Positions 10,584 through 21,400 of a stretch of DNA of 64,000 nucleotides are shown in pieces. Made by a program: the position numbers and the translations under genes. The first letter of the stretch is position 1; the number at the start of each line of letters is the position of its first letter. The notes beneath the pieces were generated by a model. It saw only the letters and a program-made list of their open reading frames with translations. It searched no databases and was not told the origin of the DNA. The DNA is from Taudactylus pleione (Eukaryota > Chordata > Amphibia > Anura > Myobatrachidae), in assembly GCA_031769625.1 (NCBI GenBank), contig JAUIMM010000200.1, positions 56,008,001 through 56,072,000 of the forward strand. Direction: 5' to 3'.

Positions 10584-12328
10584 GTTGTGATCATATTAGA
10601 AGATATGATTAAGCCTCACCATTTTCTAGAAATCCCCTAGCAAGAACCATATGTAACCCTCACCTCACCTAGATGCATAGTTACATATTTCAATGCTCTT
10701 ATCTGTTATGTACTTATGGGGTTATTATAATTTTTTATAATTTTTTATTTTTCATTTATTCTCAAATTTCATTCTTTTATTTTCCAAGTTTTTCTTTTTT
10801 CTTTTATCTTTTTCTTTTCCTCTTTTATTCTTTTTCATTAAATATATTTTTTTCATATATCCCTTATGACCAATAGATGTAGATAAATCTACATTGGGGA
10901 CTAATCAGTTAATATCATTATAAGTCTGCGATCTTTCCCACACATTACTATTATTAACTTTAACATACCGGATTGATATCTCCACTAGGGGCATACTTCT
11001 AAAGCTCCATTAGTCTATAAGATATATTACATTAACAAATCTACTGACATGTATCACAATTTCATATAGTTATGCATGTTCTTGGCTGCCAATACAATTC
11101 TCTGGCACACGATTCATATATCTCATAGAACAAATCTCACCAAAGATGGTTGCCATCATTAATAAGGACAAAGAGGTAAGAGAGACTATTGTACCACCCT
11201 CATCCACTAGAACTAGACGGCATTAGAGTTATCGCGCTATTGCGCACATAAGTATAACATTAGTCACAACAAAGATGGCCGCCACCACTAATGAGGACAA
11301 TGAAGCAGGAGAAAGTCTTGCGCGACTCTCACCCACTGGTATCAGACGGCAGCACGGACATCGCGCTGCCGCATACTCAAACTGTATACAGAGGCTAGGC
11401 ACTAGCAGACACCATGACCAACCACCGCTACTATGAATATGCACGCAATCCAGAAGTACCACCCAGAAGTGCGGCGCTACCACAGCAGGGGATGTATGGC
11501 TAATTACAGTCAGTATATAAGATGAGAGAGCTACACCAAAGGACATTTGCCCTTGAAGAAGTCTCTAAATGAGATGAAACGCGTTGGGACATTGCTACCC
11601 ATACTTATGTACTTTTAATTGCAATCCCTGTTTGAAGGGTATTTTCTGTCCAATACTGTTTAATAAACAGTTCCATTTTCTATTAAGTTTAGTACATTCA
11701 GTCTTCATTATTCACTATAGGCCACCCACTGATACTTGCATACAGTAATTGCGGACGCATGTACGTGCAGGACCAGCAGGCATCATGGTCAGGTAAGCAA
11801 TTATTCCTCACCTATGACACTGCATTCTAGTGTACCTGTCACTCTGATACTGCGTTCCTTTTCATGAGGTGGTGTGAGCAGTGGAGGAGGAGGCCATTTG
11901 TATCCAAATCCTGGACAAAGCCCATTTGTATTCTTGCAACACTCTGCCAACAGTTTTTGCACAGCTGAGTTAATCTACCATTGATAAATGTGAATATTCA
12001 ACACACTGCCGACAGTTTTTGTCCACCTGGATATTGTTCTTTCCCTGGTAAATAGTGACCCTTAGTAGGTTACTTCATTTGGACTCACATTGTATACTGA
12101 CTCTTAGAAGGTTTCTGTTGACCACTCCCCATCGTATAGACCTCTTTGTGTCTCAGGGGACTTAAGTCCTGAACACCCAGCCACAAGATTTTGCCTACCA
12201 GCTTTTATTTTCTAAATATTTTCTATTGTGACTGTTCATATATACACACACGGGTCCTAAACATCTGGGTTCAAGACCATAGACTATTGCATTTCATTTA
12301 ACACCACAGAGCGCTTTGTCAATTTATT
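10584..12328 (+). other. PLE 3' non-coding tail (terminal-repeat region)
   Basis: About 1.75 kb after the RT stop, present inverted at 5708-7440. It holds a pyrimidine-rich tract (10735-10860), the hammerhead-like motif, and several AATAAA-type signals including TTTAATAAACAG near 11660. No frame here is conserved between the two arms in a way that suggests protein. Confidence 0.65.
11547..11592 (+). ncRNA. Hammerhead-ribozyme-like motif, right PLE arm
   Basis: Reads TTGAAGAA (close to CUGANGA), a 5-bp stem GTCTC/GAGAT with loop TAAAT, then GAAA, then ACGCGT as a minimal stem III, then T before GGG as the possible cleavage site. The preceding GCCC can pair with GGG(A)C to start stem I. There is one extra A between the core and stem II, and the first core base is T instead of C. 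The motif is either degenerate or a variant. It lies about 960 bp downstream of the RT stop codon in the non-coding tail. Confidence 0.5.
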
Positions 12329-12342
12329 CCACTATCATTTAT
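12329..12342. repeat. Right target site duplication of the Penelope-like insertion
   Basis: CCACTATCATTTAT, identical to 5596-5609. Confidence 0.8.
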
Positions 12343-12420
12343 GAAAACTAAACGTTTTGGGTACAGTAAATTATGCAACACAATTATTTCTATTAATTGA
12401 AGCAGCATATCAATTTATTA

Positions 12421-12780
12421 AGGGGCTGATTCATCAGTATTGCTCCAGTGACAGCAGTGATACTTTTGCCCATCTGACCATCCTACTTTTGCCCATCATG
12501 GATGCGTGCGGCAACAGGGCACGCAGTAAGCTGAAGGCAGAGAGATCCACTTGGATCCTTCTACACAACCCCTGGCATCCTTCCCATAGAAAAGAACTGG
12601 GCTCCGGGAACCAATGTCTCTGAAGACAGCATTGGTCCCCGCAAGCAAACTCCAAAAACTTTCTGTTTTCTGAGTTTTGTTGAATAATAGGTGCCACTAT
12701 CAGGCCTGTTACAAAAAACATGCGTAAACTAGTGTTTCCAGATGTGTAATGGGCCCATTAGTGATGATGAATAGGCCCCT
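12421..12780. mobile_element. MITE with AGGGGCxxATTCATC ends
   Basis: The left end AGGGGCTGATTCATCAG and the right end TGATGAATAGGCCCCT are inverted. The interior has no transposase. The right end (TTAGTGATGATGAATAGGCCCC) matches the right end of the MITE at 41779-44499, so the two belong to one family. Confidence 0.65.
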
Positions 12781-13558
12781 AAATGAGGCAATGGAAAAGC
12801 TAAAATGACTGCAAGCAAGTTCAACTTTTAGCAGCTTTTAAAATTCAACAGCAACAGGTTTTGCTATAAAAATATGCTAAAACATCACTTACATCCTTTT
12901 TTCAAATAAATAGCTGTTGTCGTTATTGCTAGCGGCAGTAAACATTTAGATTTTTATTGCAGTACAATCCATTTTCACAGAGAAAAGAGCTATTCAACCT
13001 TCCAAAAAAAGGTAATGTGATGGGATATTAATCAAACTGTTGTTTTGAAACCACTGCATATTGCCGTATATCACTTACACTTTTGCATACGAAGCTACAA
13101 GATTAATATCTAGTGGTTTGGTGGGTGAATATTCAAATCACCTGTAAAGTGCAGCAATTCAAAACCATCCAAACTACAGGTGGGTTAAAAGAAAAATTTG
13201 CTTTTCACTGACTGGCAGAGATTTCCTTAGGACAGAAAGTTGCAGAGAACGATGGAGAGGGATTAGATCCAGGTAATTAAATGTCAGGTTTACTTACTGT
13301 ATGAGTAATAATTGTGCTCTTATTTCTAGCATAATCTTGTGATATGAATTTTGGTCAACCTAGCTACCAAAACATCTATTACCAGGAACTGTAGTTGTGG
13401 GTGGCGTTTGTGGAACTGACAATGCAGTGGGTATTTTACACAGGAGTGTGACAACTGCAGAAAAAGATTTTCTGGCATCAAAAAGCGCGTGAAAGAAGAA
13501 ATGTCTGAGGAGAGGAGAGCAGCGTCTGGCATAGGAGTTATTCCACCTCTTGTGACTG
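12781..13558. other. Spacer, nothing recognised
   Basis: AT-rich non-coding sequence with no frame or repeat that I can support. Confidence 0.4.
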
Positions 13559-13560
13559 AG

Positions 13561-13851
13561 GGCCTGATTCAGAGATGTACAGTATTGCACAGCCGCATGC
13601 AAGCTTTCGCAGACTGACCAGCTCCTGGCTGCTTGTGAGGCCAGGAAGTCTGCATACATGGACGCACCCCTGGCCTCAGCACTGCCAGGAAATCTGGGAG
13701 ACACGCCCCCATTTACGGCCGTCCTAGACCGCCCACCAAACATTTCTGCCTGTCGATCAGGCAGAAGCTTGGGGGAACTGTGCGCAAGATCACAGGACCC
13801 ATTCTGCACATGCGCTAACCATCGGGTTAGCCTACATCTCAGAATCAGGCC
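13561..13851. mobile_element. MITE of the GGCCTGATTCAGA family
   Basis: The left end GGCCTGATTCAGAGATGTA and the right end TACATCTCAGAATCAGGCC are inverted and nearly identical. The element is flanked by TGA on both sides once the outer G/C is allowed for. It is GC-richer than its surroundings and encodes nothing supported. It is related by its end to the elements at 25573, 57464 and 63959. Confidence 0.65.
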
Positions 13852-13856
13852 CTGAA

Positions 13857-15458
13857 TACACAAATTAGGAGGAAAAGTTTAAGCAAGTTCTTCCTCCTGA
13901 GATCCTGAGTTAATGTAGAAGACACAGACAGGCCTCTCTCATATCTTAGTCTGACGGGTAACATTATTTCACTATAAGTATGTTTAACAAGTTTTAAATT
14001 TAACCAAGCATAATACAATGTAGTTAATTGATGCTACCTGCCTAATACATGTAAATATTAACATGCCATGACTGACCCATTTTACTTCAGAAGAGGGGAA
14101 AGAACATGCATAAAACAATATCTAAATTGTCCCATGTTTACATCTAAAGGTTGATCCTCCCAAAGCCAGGTTTGCCACCATACATAGAGTAGGCTGAGAA
14201 AGAGCAGGGCTGTTAAGAGCTGACAAGGACACAGGTACTGGGGGGCGTGGGCAAATCTGGGAGACATGGCCATGCCCCTTCCCAAAAAAAAGAAAAATAT
14301 ACTATGCACAGCGCTGTGAAGTGGCTGCGTTAACTGCAAAAGGGGATATTTGTCCCACTCAGCAACACTGCAAAGGGGAACAATGTCCCCCTTAGCAGCT
14401 GACCCGAGCCTCTCCACTAAGCTCGGACCCCAGTAATCCTTACCGGCTTCCCTCCTCTCGTCACCCCTGAGGATGAGTAGCAGGTGAATCTACCAAAAAA
14501 TAACATTCAGTAAAGTTCTTATTCTTACCTCAATTCCTACCCTAATCATCTCAAGATGCTCAGGTAATCCAGCTATTCTCCATTACTATGATACCTATAC
14601 AAATGTTCCTCTCTACAGGATCCTGAAATGTCTATGAGGTCCATGCTCTCCAGTATCATTCTGGACAAAAGAAAACAGCAGCTGTAACAGAAGGCGATGC
14701 TGAAGTCATTTTCCATTGGGTAGAGGAGGGGTATGTGCCATCTGCACAACGTGATAGGTCACATCTGCAACAACTCCTCAACCTACTCCCAATAGGGCTG
14801 CAGATATCCAAAAGCTCCTAATAAACAGTATGCATAAACAGATCACATTCGCATCATCAGCCAACACATGCACAAGGGTCTGAAATATATACGACTCGTA
14901 TGGCATCTTTTCAACACACAAAATAAAAATCGCCAATTCTTTAGATCACATTGATCCCAGATTTGTCCACAGGACAAGTGCTATGCATTAATGGGTGCAG
15001 CCAGTGAACTCACCTCCAGTCTTGCCTTATACACATTCAATATCACCTTCTTTCTCGTTTACCTGGTCCACCTACATTAACTGAGACAAGTCAAACTGGC
15101 ACATCAGCTACATGAGCCCCTATAACTCCGCCAAGGTGCAGTGTGCAGTCCAGGAAGGACCATGAAGGAGTACGCTAGGGGTTCTGATGATGAGTGACCT
15201 TCAAACATATTTTGTAACTATTAAAATGGTACAGCATTCAAACGCTTCTTTTTGCTATTTTAAAAGCACAGTGTCATTTAACATGGTTATTTCACATATC
15301 TAGTAGCATTTCCTTCTTCTCAGTCAACACAAAAAGGACTGACTGGTACATCATGGCATGGTGAGGGATAGCAGGCCACAACACCCAAGATGTTAGCATC
15401 TAAGACCATCTGAAAATTCAGCGCGTGGTATTGATGGCATTTGGTATATATATATATA
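13857..15458. other. Spacer, nothing recognised
   Basis: No coding or repeat signal stands out. A short (TA)n run at about 15446-15458 is the target of the element that follows. Confidence 0.4.
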
Positions 15459-15714
15459 CAGGGCCGGACTGGCCATCTGGCAGCTCTGGCAAATGCCAGA
15501 AGGGCCGATGCCAAGATGGGCCGGTCCAGCTGCTCAGATGCCCGGCCGTCGCATATCTCCCTGCCTGAACCACTTGTGATAAATGAACATAGAAGAATCC
15601 CTCACAAAATGGCCACCAGAGGGAGAGGTGGGCTCTAGTGTTTGCCCGACTGGAGACAGAGGTATTGCAGCTCATCACAGGTGCATCCAGTCCACCCCCG
15701 GGGGTCACAAGAGC

Positions 15715-15955
15715 ACTAATGCCCCCCCCTCCCGCAATCACAACGGCCCATGCCCCCCCCTCCTGCGATCACAATAGCCTCTCCCCCCGCGGGTTCCCCC
15801 TCTCCCGCGATCACAATAGCCCCTCCCCCTGCGGGTGCCCCCCCGCTATTGCAACAGCCCCTACCCCCGCGGGTGCCCCCTCCGCGATCACAACAGCCCC
15901 TCCCTCCGCGGGTGCCCCCCCGCAATCGCAACAGCCCCTCCCCCCACGGGTGGGG
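15715..15955. repeat. GC-rich minisatellite
   Basis: Imperfect tandem units of roughly 35-40 bp built on GCGATCACAATAGCCCC and TCCCCCCGCGGGTGCCCCC. About six diverged units are visible. The long proline-rich frames across it follow from base composition. Confidence 0.75.
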
Positions 15956-16097
15956 ACGTAACCTGCAGGCTGTTTCAAAGTGGCACCGTGCCGGAGGGCA
16001 GTGTGCTTTCTGCCCTTTAGAAATAGGGCAGGGCGCATGGCGCCCCGTTGAAACAGCCTAGCTGGAACGCTATATATGTATGTATATATGAGTGTAT

Positions 16098-16100
16098 ACA

Positions 16101-16151
<51 letters not shown>

Positions 16152-16162
16152 GTGTGTGTGTA
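16098..16162. repeat. (TA)n/(GT)n microsatellite
   Basis: A TGTGTGTG run, a (TA)n run and a CACACACA run in succession, with partial dyad symmetry. Confidence 0.85.
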
Positions 16163-16252
16163 TATTATATGGATGGTACTCATTCAGGCCCCTTGGGGCC
16201 ACTGTGTCCAGGACACAGTGTTGCCAAGGGGCCTGAATGAGTACCATCTGTA
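16163..16252. repeat. Inverted-repeat hairpin
   Basis: GATGGTACTCATTCAGGCCC with its continuation returns as GGGCCTGAATGAGTACCATC. The centre is ACTGTGTCC/GGACACAGT. Arms are about 38 bases with one or two mismatches. It may be a tiny MITE. Confidence 0.8.
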
Positions 16253-16349
16253 TAATAATTTTTGCGGTAAAGATAACAATGGTGGCACAAATTTAGGGGT
16301 TTTCTATTTATTTTTTTTACTTTTCTACTTATATATAAATATATATTAT

Positions 16350-17110
16350 ATTTGATTCACACTGGCTGATCAATTGATCGGCCAATATATAGTGCCCCCT
16401 TGGGCCAGTGTGTACAGACGATATGTCTGTAAACTACGTCGTTCACAGACATATCGCATTGGCTGTGCTGCACAGCCGATTAACAGATATGTCTGCAGAC
16501 ATATCTGTCCATCGGCAAGTGTGTGCAGAGAGGGATGGGGGAGCCGTGAGTGGGTATTACTTACCCGGGTCCGGCACAGCTCCCCATCCACAGCAACCCA
16601 GCACACGCTGCTGTGTGCTGGGCTGCACTGGGAGACTGTCCGAGGCTGCTAAAGCAGAGCCCGAGCAGTCTCCTATGCCGAAGGGGGGAGTGATCACGCT
16701 GATCGCGCCCCCCATTGGCTGTGCACCGGGCTGAGGGGCACACAGCGCCACCCTCCCCAGCGTGCTGCGCCGCGTCGGAAATCTTTTTTTTTTCCCTGAA
16801 AGGGGTGTGGCCACGCCTCCCATGATTAGGCCATGCCCCTACCCGCTCCCAGTCTGGCTCGACCCGCTGCAGCAGCAGATGATGGTCGTTCAGTGTGTAT
16901 GAACAACCATCATCTGCAGATATATTTGTCAGGTGTGTACCCACCATTACAGTGCTGCTATCTTGTAGATAGCAGCGCCGATAATGACAGGAGCCCATGC
17001 CCGACCAATCAATACTTTACACTTGATCGCCCGCACATACAGTGCAATTATCAGGGCGATCTGCTGGTTTCGGATGGATCGCCCCAATAATTGTATAGTG
17101 TATGCCCAGC
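16350..17110. repeat. Region of nested palindromes
   Basis: Several short hairpins follow one another: TGATCAATTGATCGG, CGATATGTCTG with CAGACATATCG, ACAGATATGTCTGCAGAC with its complement, and GATGATGGTCGTTC with GAACAACCATCATC. It looks like one or more non-autonomous DNA elements, but outer ends and a target duplication could not be fixed. Confidence 0.5.
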
Positions 17111-17704
17111 ATAACACATCGCAGGGACTAGAGTTGAAGCTAGAAAACTTTACCTATTGTGTGGTCATGCCCTTTCCCAGCGAGACTACACCCTTTTTTT
17201 TCGAAGCGCACCTTAAGGTGTGGAGGGGGGCACCAATGCTCTTTATGTACACAGGGCACTAAAGTGTGTAATTATGGCTCTTCTTTGGTGTGTACAGGTG
17301 TGTCGTCCTCTGTGTTCAGCACCCCTGCCCTAAATATTCCTACAGTAAACTCTGTCTAATCCTCTACAACAGCTAAGCTAGGGCATTGTCAATTGGGGAA
17401 ATGCCTTCCGTTTTCTTTGAGTGTGACCTACTCCAATGAGCTTTACCTAACAACCATCCAAATACCAAATGTCTGACTATGGCACGTTTGAATCCCCTGC
17501 AGGATGTGCTCTGTTGTGTGTATTTTAATACAGAGAATGATGTATACTTGTATGTTGTTCTAATATTAATTATATTGGAAAGAGCAAGTAGGAGGAGCCA
17601 GGAATAGTAAGGGGGAGGAGTCTATGCCAGGAGCCAGATGCTGACGCAAGGTGGGCCTGTGTGCTCTTTAAATGCCAGGGCCTATTTTTAGTCCCAGTCC
17701 GGCC

Positions 17705-17707
<3 letters not shown>

Positions 17708-17768
<61 letters not shown>

Positions 17769-17795
17769 CATATATACATACATACACCTTTGCTC
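17708..17795. repeat. Long (TA)n microsatellite
   Basis: About 27 TA units, then ACATA-type units, immediately at the right end of the CAGGGCCGG element. Confidence 0.9.
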
Positions 17796-19695
17796 TGCAT
17801 TCTATGGCTCCTTGGACATCAGCTTTCCCTGGGAGCCTATAGAAGGCTAACTTTAGCTTATATCACTCTGACTCCAGGCTGGGTAAGTAGTTATATGTGC
17901 GCAACAATTTTAAACAGGACACTTAATACTTGGCCTAACACTTTAGAGCTCACATGCTGGAAAGAGCAGCGTAAGGCATACAATAATTTGGCCAAGCACT
18001 GCACAGGTCAAAAGGTTAAAAAATTGATTAGGTGCCAATTAATCTATTTTGGCACACACAAAATTAATTTTTTGACAACAAATTTGTAAGTCAGAATTTG
18101 TAGCACAAAAAAAGTTTTACAAGGACCAAATATGTACAGCTTTATACGTAATTATATAGACACAATTACTGATTAAAGCAGCAATCCCAAATGTAAGTTG
18201 TATTTTCTTTAAATAGTAAGTAAAGTATCTTTTAAGCATGCAGATAATTATGTGCATTTCAGTACCTCTCTGGAGTGTAAATAATAATGGCTGCCATAGG
18301 GTCATAGCTCTCAGCATGTCATGTGATGGCAGAGGGGGGAAAAGAGTGGTAGGAAGTCACAGTGAAAACAGATCAGAGTCTCTCTGCTCTTTACATCTTG
18401 TGCCATTTGACTTTTGTTTTCATGGTAGCTACCAAGCTGTTTAAAAAAATGTTTATGTTTAAAAAAAAATTATATTTTCAAGGGATTGTTCATTCCTTCT
18501 AATTTCATTTAATTACGTGTACATATTTTGTCATCTTATTCTAATTAAGGACAATCGTCCATGTACCCATTTAATGGAGTTATGGGACCCCCATTATTCG
18601 TCCACAGCCCTCCAGCTATAGTACTGGCAGCTGGACCTGGAGGGAGCTGTCAATGCAATCAATATCATTTTATTGGATTCTGAACGCTCCGCTACTAAGG
18701 ACTGTAGTCAAATTCTGATAGGAAAGAACTCATGACCACATGAATCAGAAGCTACACTTGCTACAAACTCTGTTCTAGCCGGTTGAACTACAGTAGGATG
18801 TTATTTGCACAACAGAATTATTACAAGCAGGAGGAGAAACCTCATTATAAGGGGATGTCTGTAAATAGCAGAAGTTGTCCACAGGTGGAAAACCGATTTA
18901 AATGAACAGGAAAAATATATGAAAATATCCTTAATTATACAAATTGTTTTTATTTGTACAAAGTGTTTTTTTCAGGAATATTCTCTTTATTGAATGAAAG
19001 GGTTGAGTGCTAGCCTCAGCACATGTTGGTGATTAGTTGGTGCCCTCTCCCCTAGCATGGCCGCTGGCCTTCCACCCGACTGCAGGCCATGGGCCTAATG
19101 TCCGACATGCTCGTAGTCTAAGGTGGAATGGGGGAAGGGTGTCCCACTGAGACCTTACACTCTCTGCACTCCTTGGTGGGCACAGAGGGGTACCCTCAGC
19201 CCTAGCCCTTCCCCACAGGAGCCAGTGCTGATCCTCAGCTTGCCAAATGCCATATCCTCGCTTGCCTCTCGGCACTGTCTTGACTCCTTCAGCTACTTGA
19301 CTCTCGCTGTACTTCACCTGAACAAGAGATGTCAGTATAAGCTCTTTTGCATGAGCCACATTGCCACCAGGGCTTAGACATCCTGGAGTCTTCTGGCTTG
19401 ACCAGGCATCTTCTGTTGCCTCCTCTTCTAGAGCCTTTAATCTTCTTCCTGCCAGGTCGCATCTTCTGCACCTCTATGCTCCATCTCTGCCATCGTACTT
19501 ACTTTGTGCCGAATGGTTATAATTTGACCAGGTTAAATCGTTGCCATCCACAGAGTGATAATAACTAATATTTTGAAAGGTGTGATCACTTTCACAATAT
19601 GGCAACAAGAGTGGAGTGAAATATACATGTTCCTTTTTTTATATGCGGAGTTTATGTAACCTTTCAAACATTACCAATATTCGGCATGCCATATG
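17796..19695. other. Spacer, nothing recognised
   Basis: No supported gene. A GC-richer part at about 19030-19560 has short frames without recognisable homology. Confidence 0.4.
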
Positions 19696-19700
19696 CAATG

Positions 19701-21288
19701 TGTCATGATTGGTGTCTGCGAGTTACCTGTCTCAGGTGGTGATCGGGTTTCAACGGAGGCCGGCATGACTGGAATCACAGATAATGTAAATAGCTCTCTT
19801 TACAAGACTTGGGTAGCAGTGAAAACTGCCTTTGATGATAAATGACAGGAACTGGAGGGACCGGACTGGGACCGGCAGGAAGACTTGTTGAATTGAACTG
19901 ATGAGCTTGGAACTTGACTCTGGACTGGAACAACGTGGACTGAACTGATGAGCTTGGAACTTGACTCAGGACTGGAACAACGTGGACTGAACTGATGAGC
20001 TTGGAACTTGACTCAGGACTGGAATGTGACAATGGCTGAAGGAAAGTCAGGTAATGCTGAGATGAGGGCTAAACAGGGTAATCTGGAATTACTATGACAA
20101 AGGCTAGAACTCAGGTGCAGGCTGGACAGGATAATTGGAAATAACAGGTTTCTGGAAGGATTGGGTAGGTTTGGGAATTTGCAGGCTGGACAGGATAATT
20201 GGAAATAACAGGTTTCAGGAAGGAATGGGTAGGTTTGGGAATTTGCAGGCTGGACAGGATAATTGGAAATAACAGGTTTCAGGAAGGAATGGGTAGGTTT
20301 GGGAATTTGCAGGCTGGACAGGATAATTGGAAATAACAGGTTTCAGGAAGGAATGGGTAGGTTTGGGAATTTGCAGGCTGGACAGGATAATTGGAAATAA
20401 CAGGTTTCAGGAAGGAATGGGTAGGTTTGGGAATTTGCAGGCTGGACAGGATAATTGGAAATAACAGGTTTCAGGAAGGAATGGGTAGGTTTGGGAATTT
20501 GCAGGCTGGACAGGATAATTGGAAATAACAGGTTTCAGGAAGGAATGGGTAGGTTTGGGAATTTTAGGTTCAGGGAGGGAATAGGTAGGTAACAGGGGCA
20601 GGAGTTGATCCACAGCAGGAAGCAAGGCAGGGTAACACGATGCAGGTTTACAGAGTGCCAGGGACCAACCAGGAGTAGGACTAGCAGCAGAGCACAGGCC
20701 AGGTATTGCTGTAACAGGATGTCTGGATGCCAGGTATTACTGTAGCAGGTTTTCGGGATGCACCAGTGGTTGCTGTCAGCAGGCTTACTGGATTGCCAGG
20801 CTTGGCTGTAACAGGTTTTCTGGAAGCACCGGGGGTTGCTGCCAGCAGATTTACTGGATTGCCAGGTACAGCTGAAACAGGTTTTCTGGATAGCGCCAGG
20901 GATTGCTGTAGCAGGTTACAGGGACAGACTTGAATGCATGAACCATACACCACGGGAAGACGAGATGTTCAGGCCCAGAATGCTATCAGGAGAGGATATA
21001 TATATCATGGGTCTGGCAGCAATTGGTGGATACGGACAGGTGGTCTGGTAGTAGCATTCTGAGTGGTGGAAGGCACAACATGCAGAGGGAGTATTCATCT
21101 CTGCAGCTCTGAGAATCAGAACCACACCTGTGATTCCAATCAGGGCTAGCAGTGCTCACAGACAGAGGAGAGACCAGGTGCAATAATCAGAGCAAATCCT
21201 CCAGGCAAATTACACACACAGATCCATGGGGAAGCTGACAGGGGTAAGTCTCAAGGCAAAAAGGTAACAACTAGACAGGGTCGTGACA
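19701..21288 (-). repeat. 3' LTR of the Gag-only element (1,588 bp)
   Basis: Matches 23315-24756. It contains internal tandem arrays: a unit of about 45-47 bp (CTGATGAGCTTGGAACTTGA...), a 64-bp unit (GGTAGGTTTGGGAATTTGCA...) repeated about seven times, and three diverged units of about 68 bp with GGATTGCCAGG. Its extra 146 bp over the other LTR equals two 64-bp units plus an 18-bp insertion near 20008. Confidence 0.9.
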
Positions 21289-21302
21289 GTACCCCCCTCT
21301 TT
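21289..21302 (-). other. Polypurine tract of the Gag-only element
   Basis: On the minus strand, AAAGAGGGGGGTAC directly precedes the TGTCACGA start of the 3' LTR. This is the place and composition expected for the plus-strand primer of an LTR element. Confidence 0.75.
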
Positions 21303-21400
21303 ATGGGTGGACTCCGGACACCAAAACAGAACTTTCAGACATCTTCCCAATTCTCAATTTCTTGGGATACTTGGAGTGGAAAGTCTACAAAGGAGATAGT

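Larger units (their letters stand above)
5610..12328. mobile_element. Compound Penelope-like element (PLE), head-to-head copies
   Basis: A single insertion made of two Penelope-like copies in opposite orientation. The left, minus-strand copy (5610-8584) is truncated inside the RT gene. The right, plus-strand copy (8585-12328) carries a longer RT frame. The two arms, 5708-8584 and 9441-12328, are inverted repeats of about 2.9 kb and look highly similar. They are separated by 856 bp present only in the right copy. The junction at 8584 lies within the codons for the YIDD region of the left copy. A 14-bp duplication brackets the whole structure. Penelope-like elements are known for inverted, 5'-truncated partial copies joined to a longer one; this is a clear example. 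The left copy extends about 98 bp further at its 3' end (5610-5707) than the right copy does. Confidence 0.88.
15459..17707. mobile_element. Element with CAGGGCCGGACTGG ends, probably non-autonomous hAT
   Basis: The left end CAGGGCCGGACTGGCC and the right end GGACTGGGACTAAA (read inward on the other strand after CAGGGCC) form the inverted termini. Both flanks are TATATATA, compatible with an 8-bp duplication but ambiguous in a TA run. The terminal CAGGGCCGG is shared with the 801-bp hAT-like element at 45771, whose 8-bp duplication is clear. No transposase is recognisable. The interior is patchwork: a GC-rich minisatellite (15715-15955), a (TA)n/(CA)n run, a hairpin at 16163, and palindromic sequence at 16350-17110. 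Confidence 0.6.

Noticed and set aside
15638..16061. Proline-rich frames across the GC-rich stretch
   Set aside because: They come from the minisatellite composition, exist in all frames and show no domain.
17661..18089. 142-codon frame through the (TA)n run
   Set aside because: The run encodes IYIYIY in any eukaryotic spacer; the rest shows no family pattern.
20160..20560. Regular 64-bp repeats considered as a CRISPR array
   Set aside because: Units are contiguous with no unique spacers, lie in an LTR, and recur in the other LTR. It is a tandem repeat.
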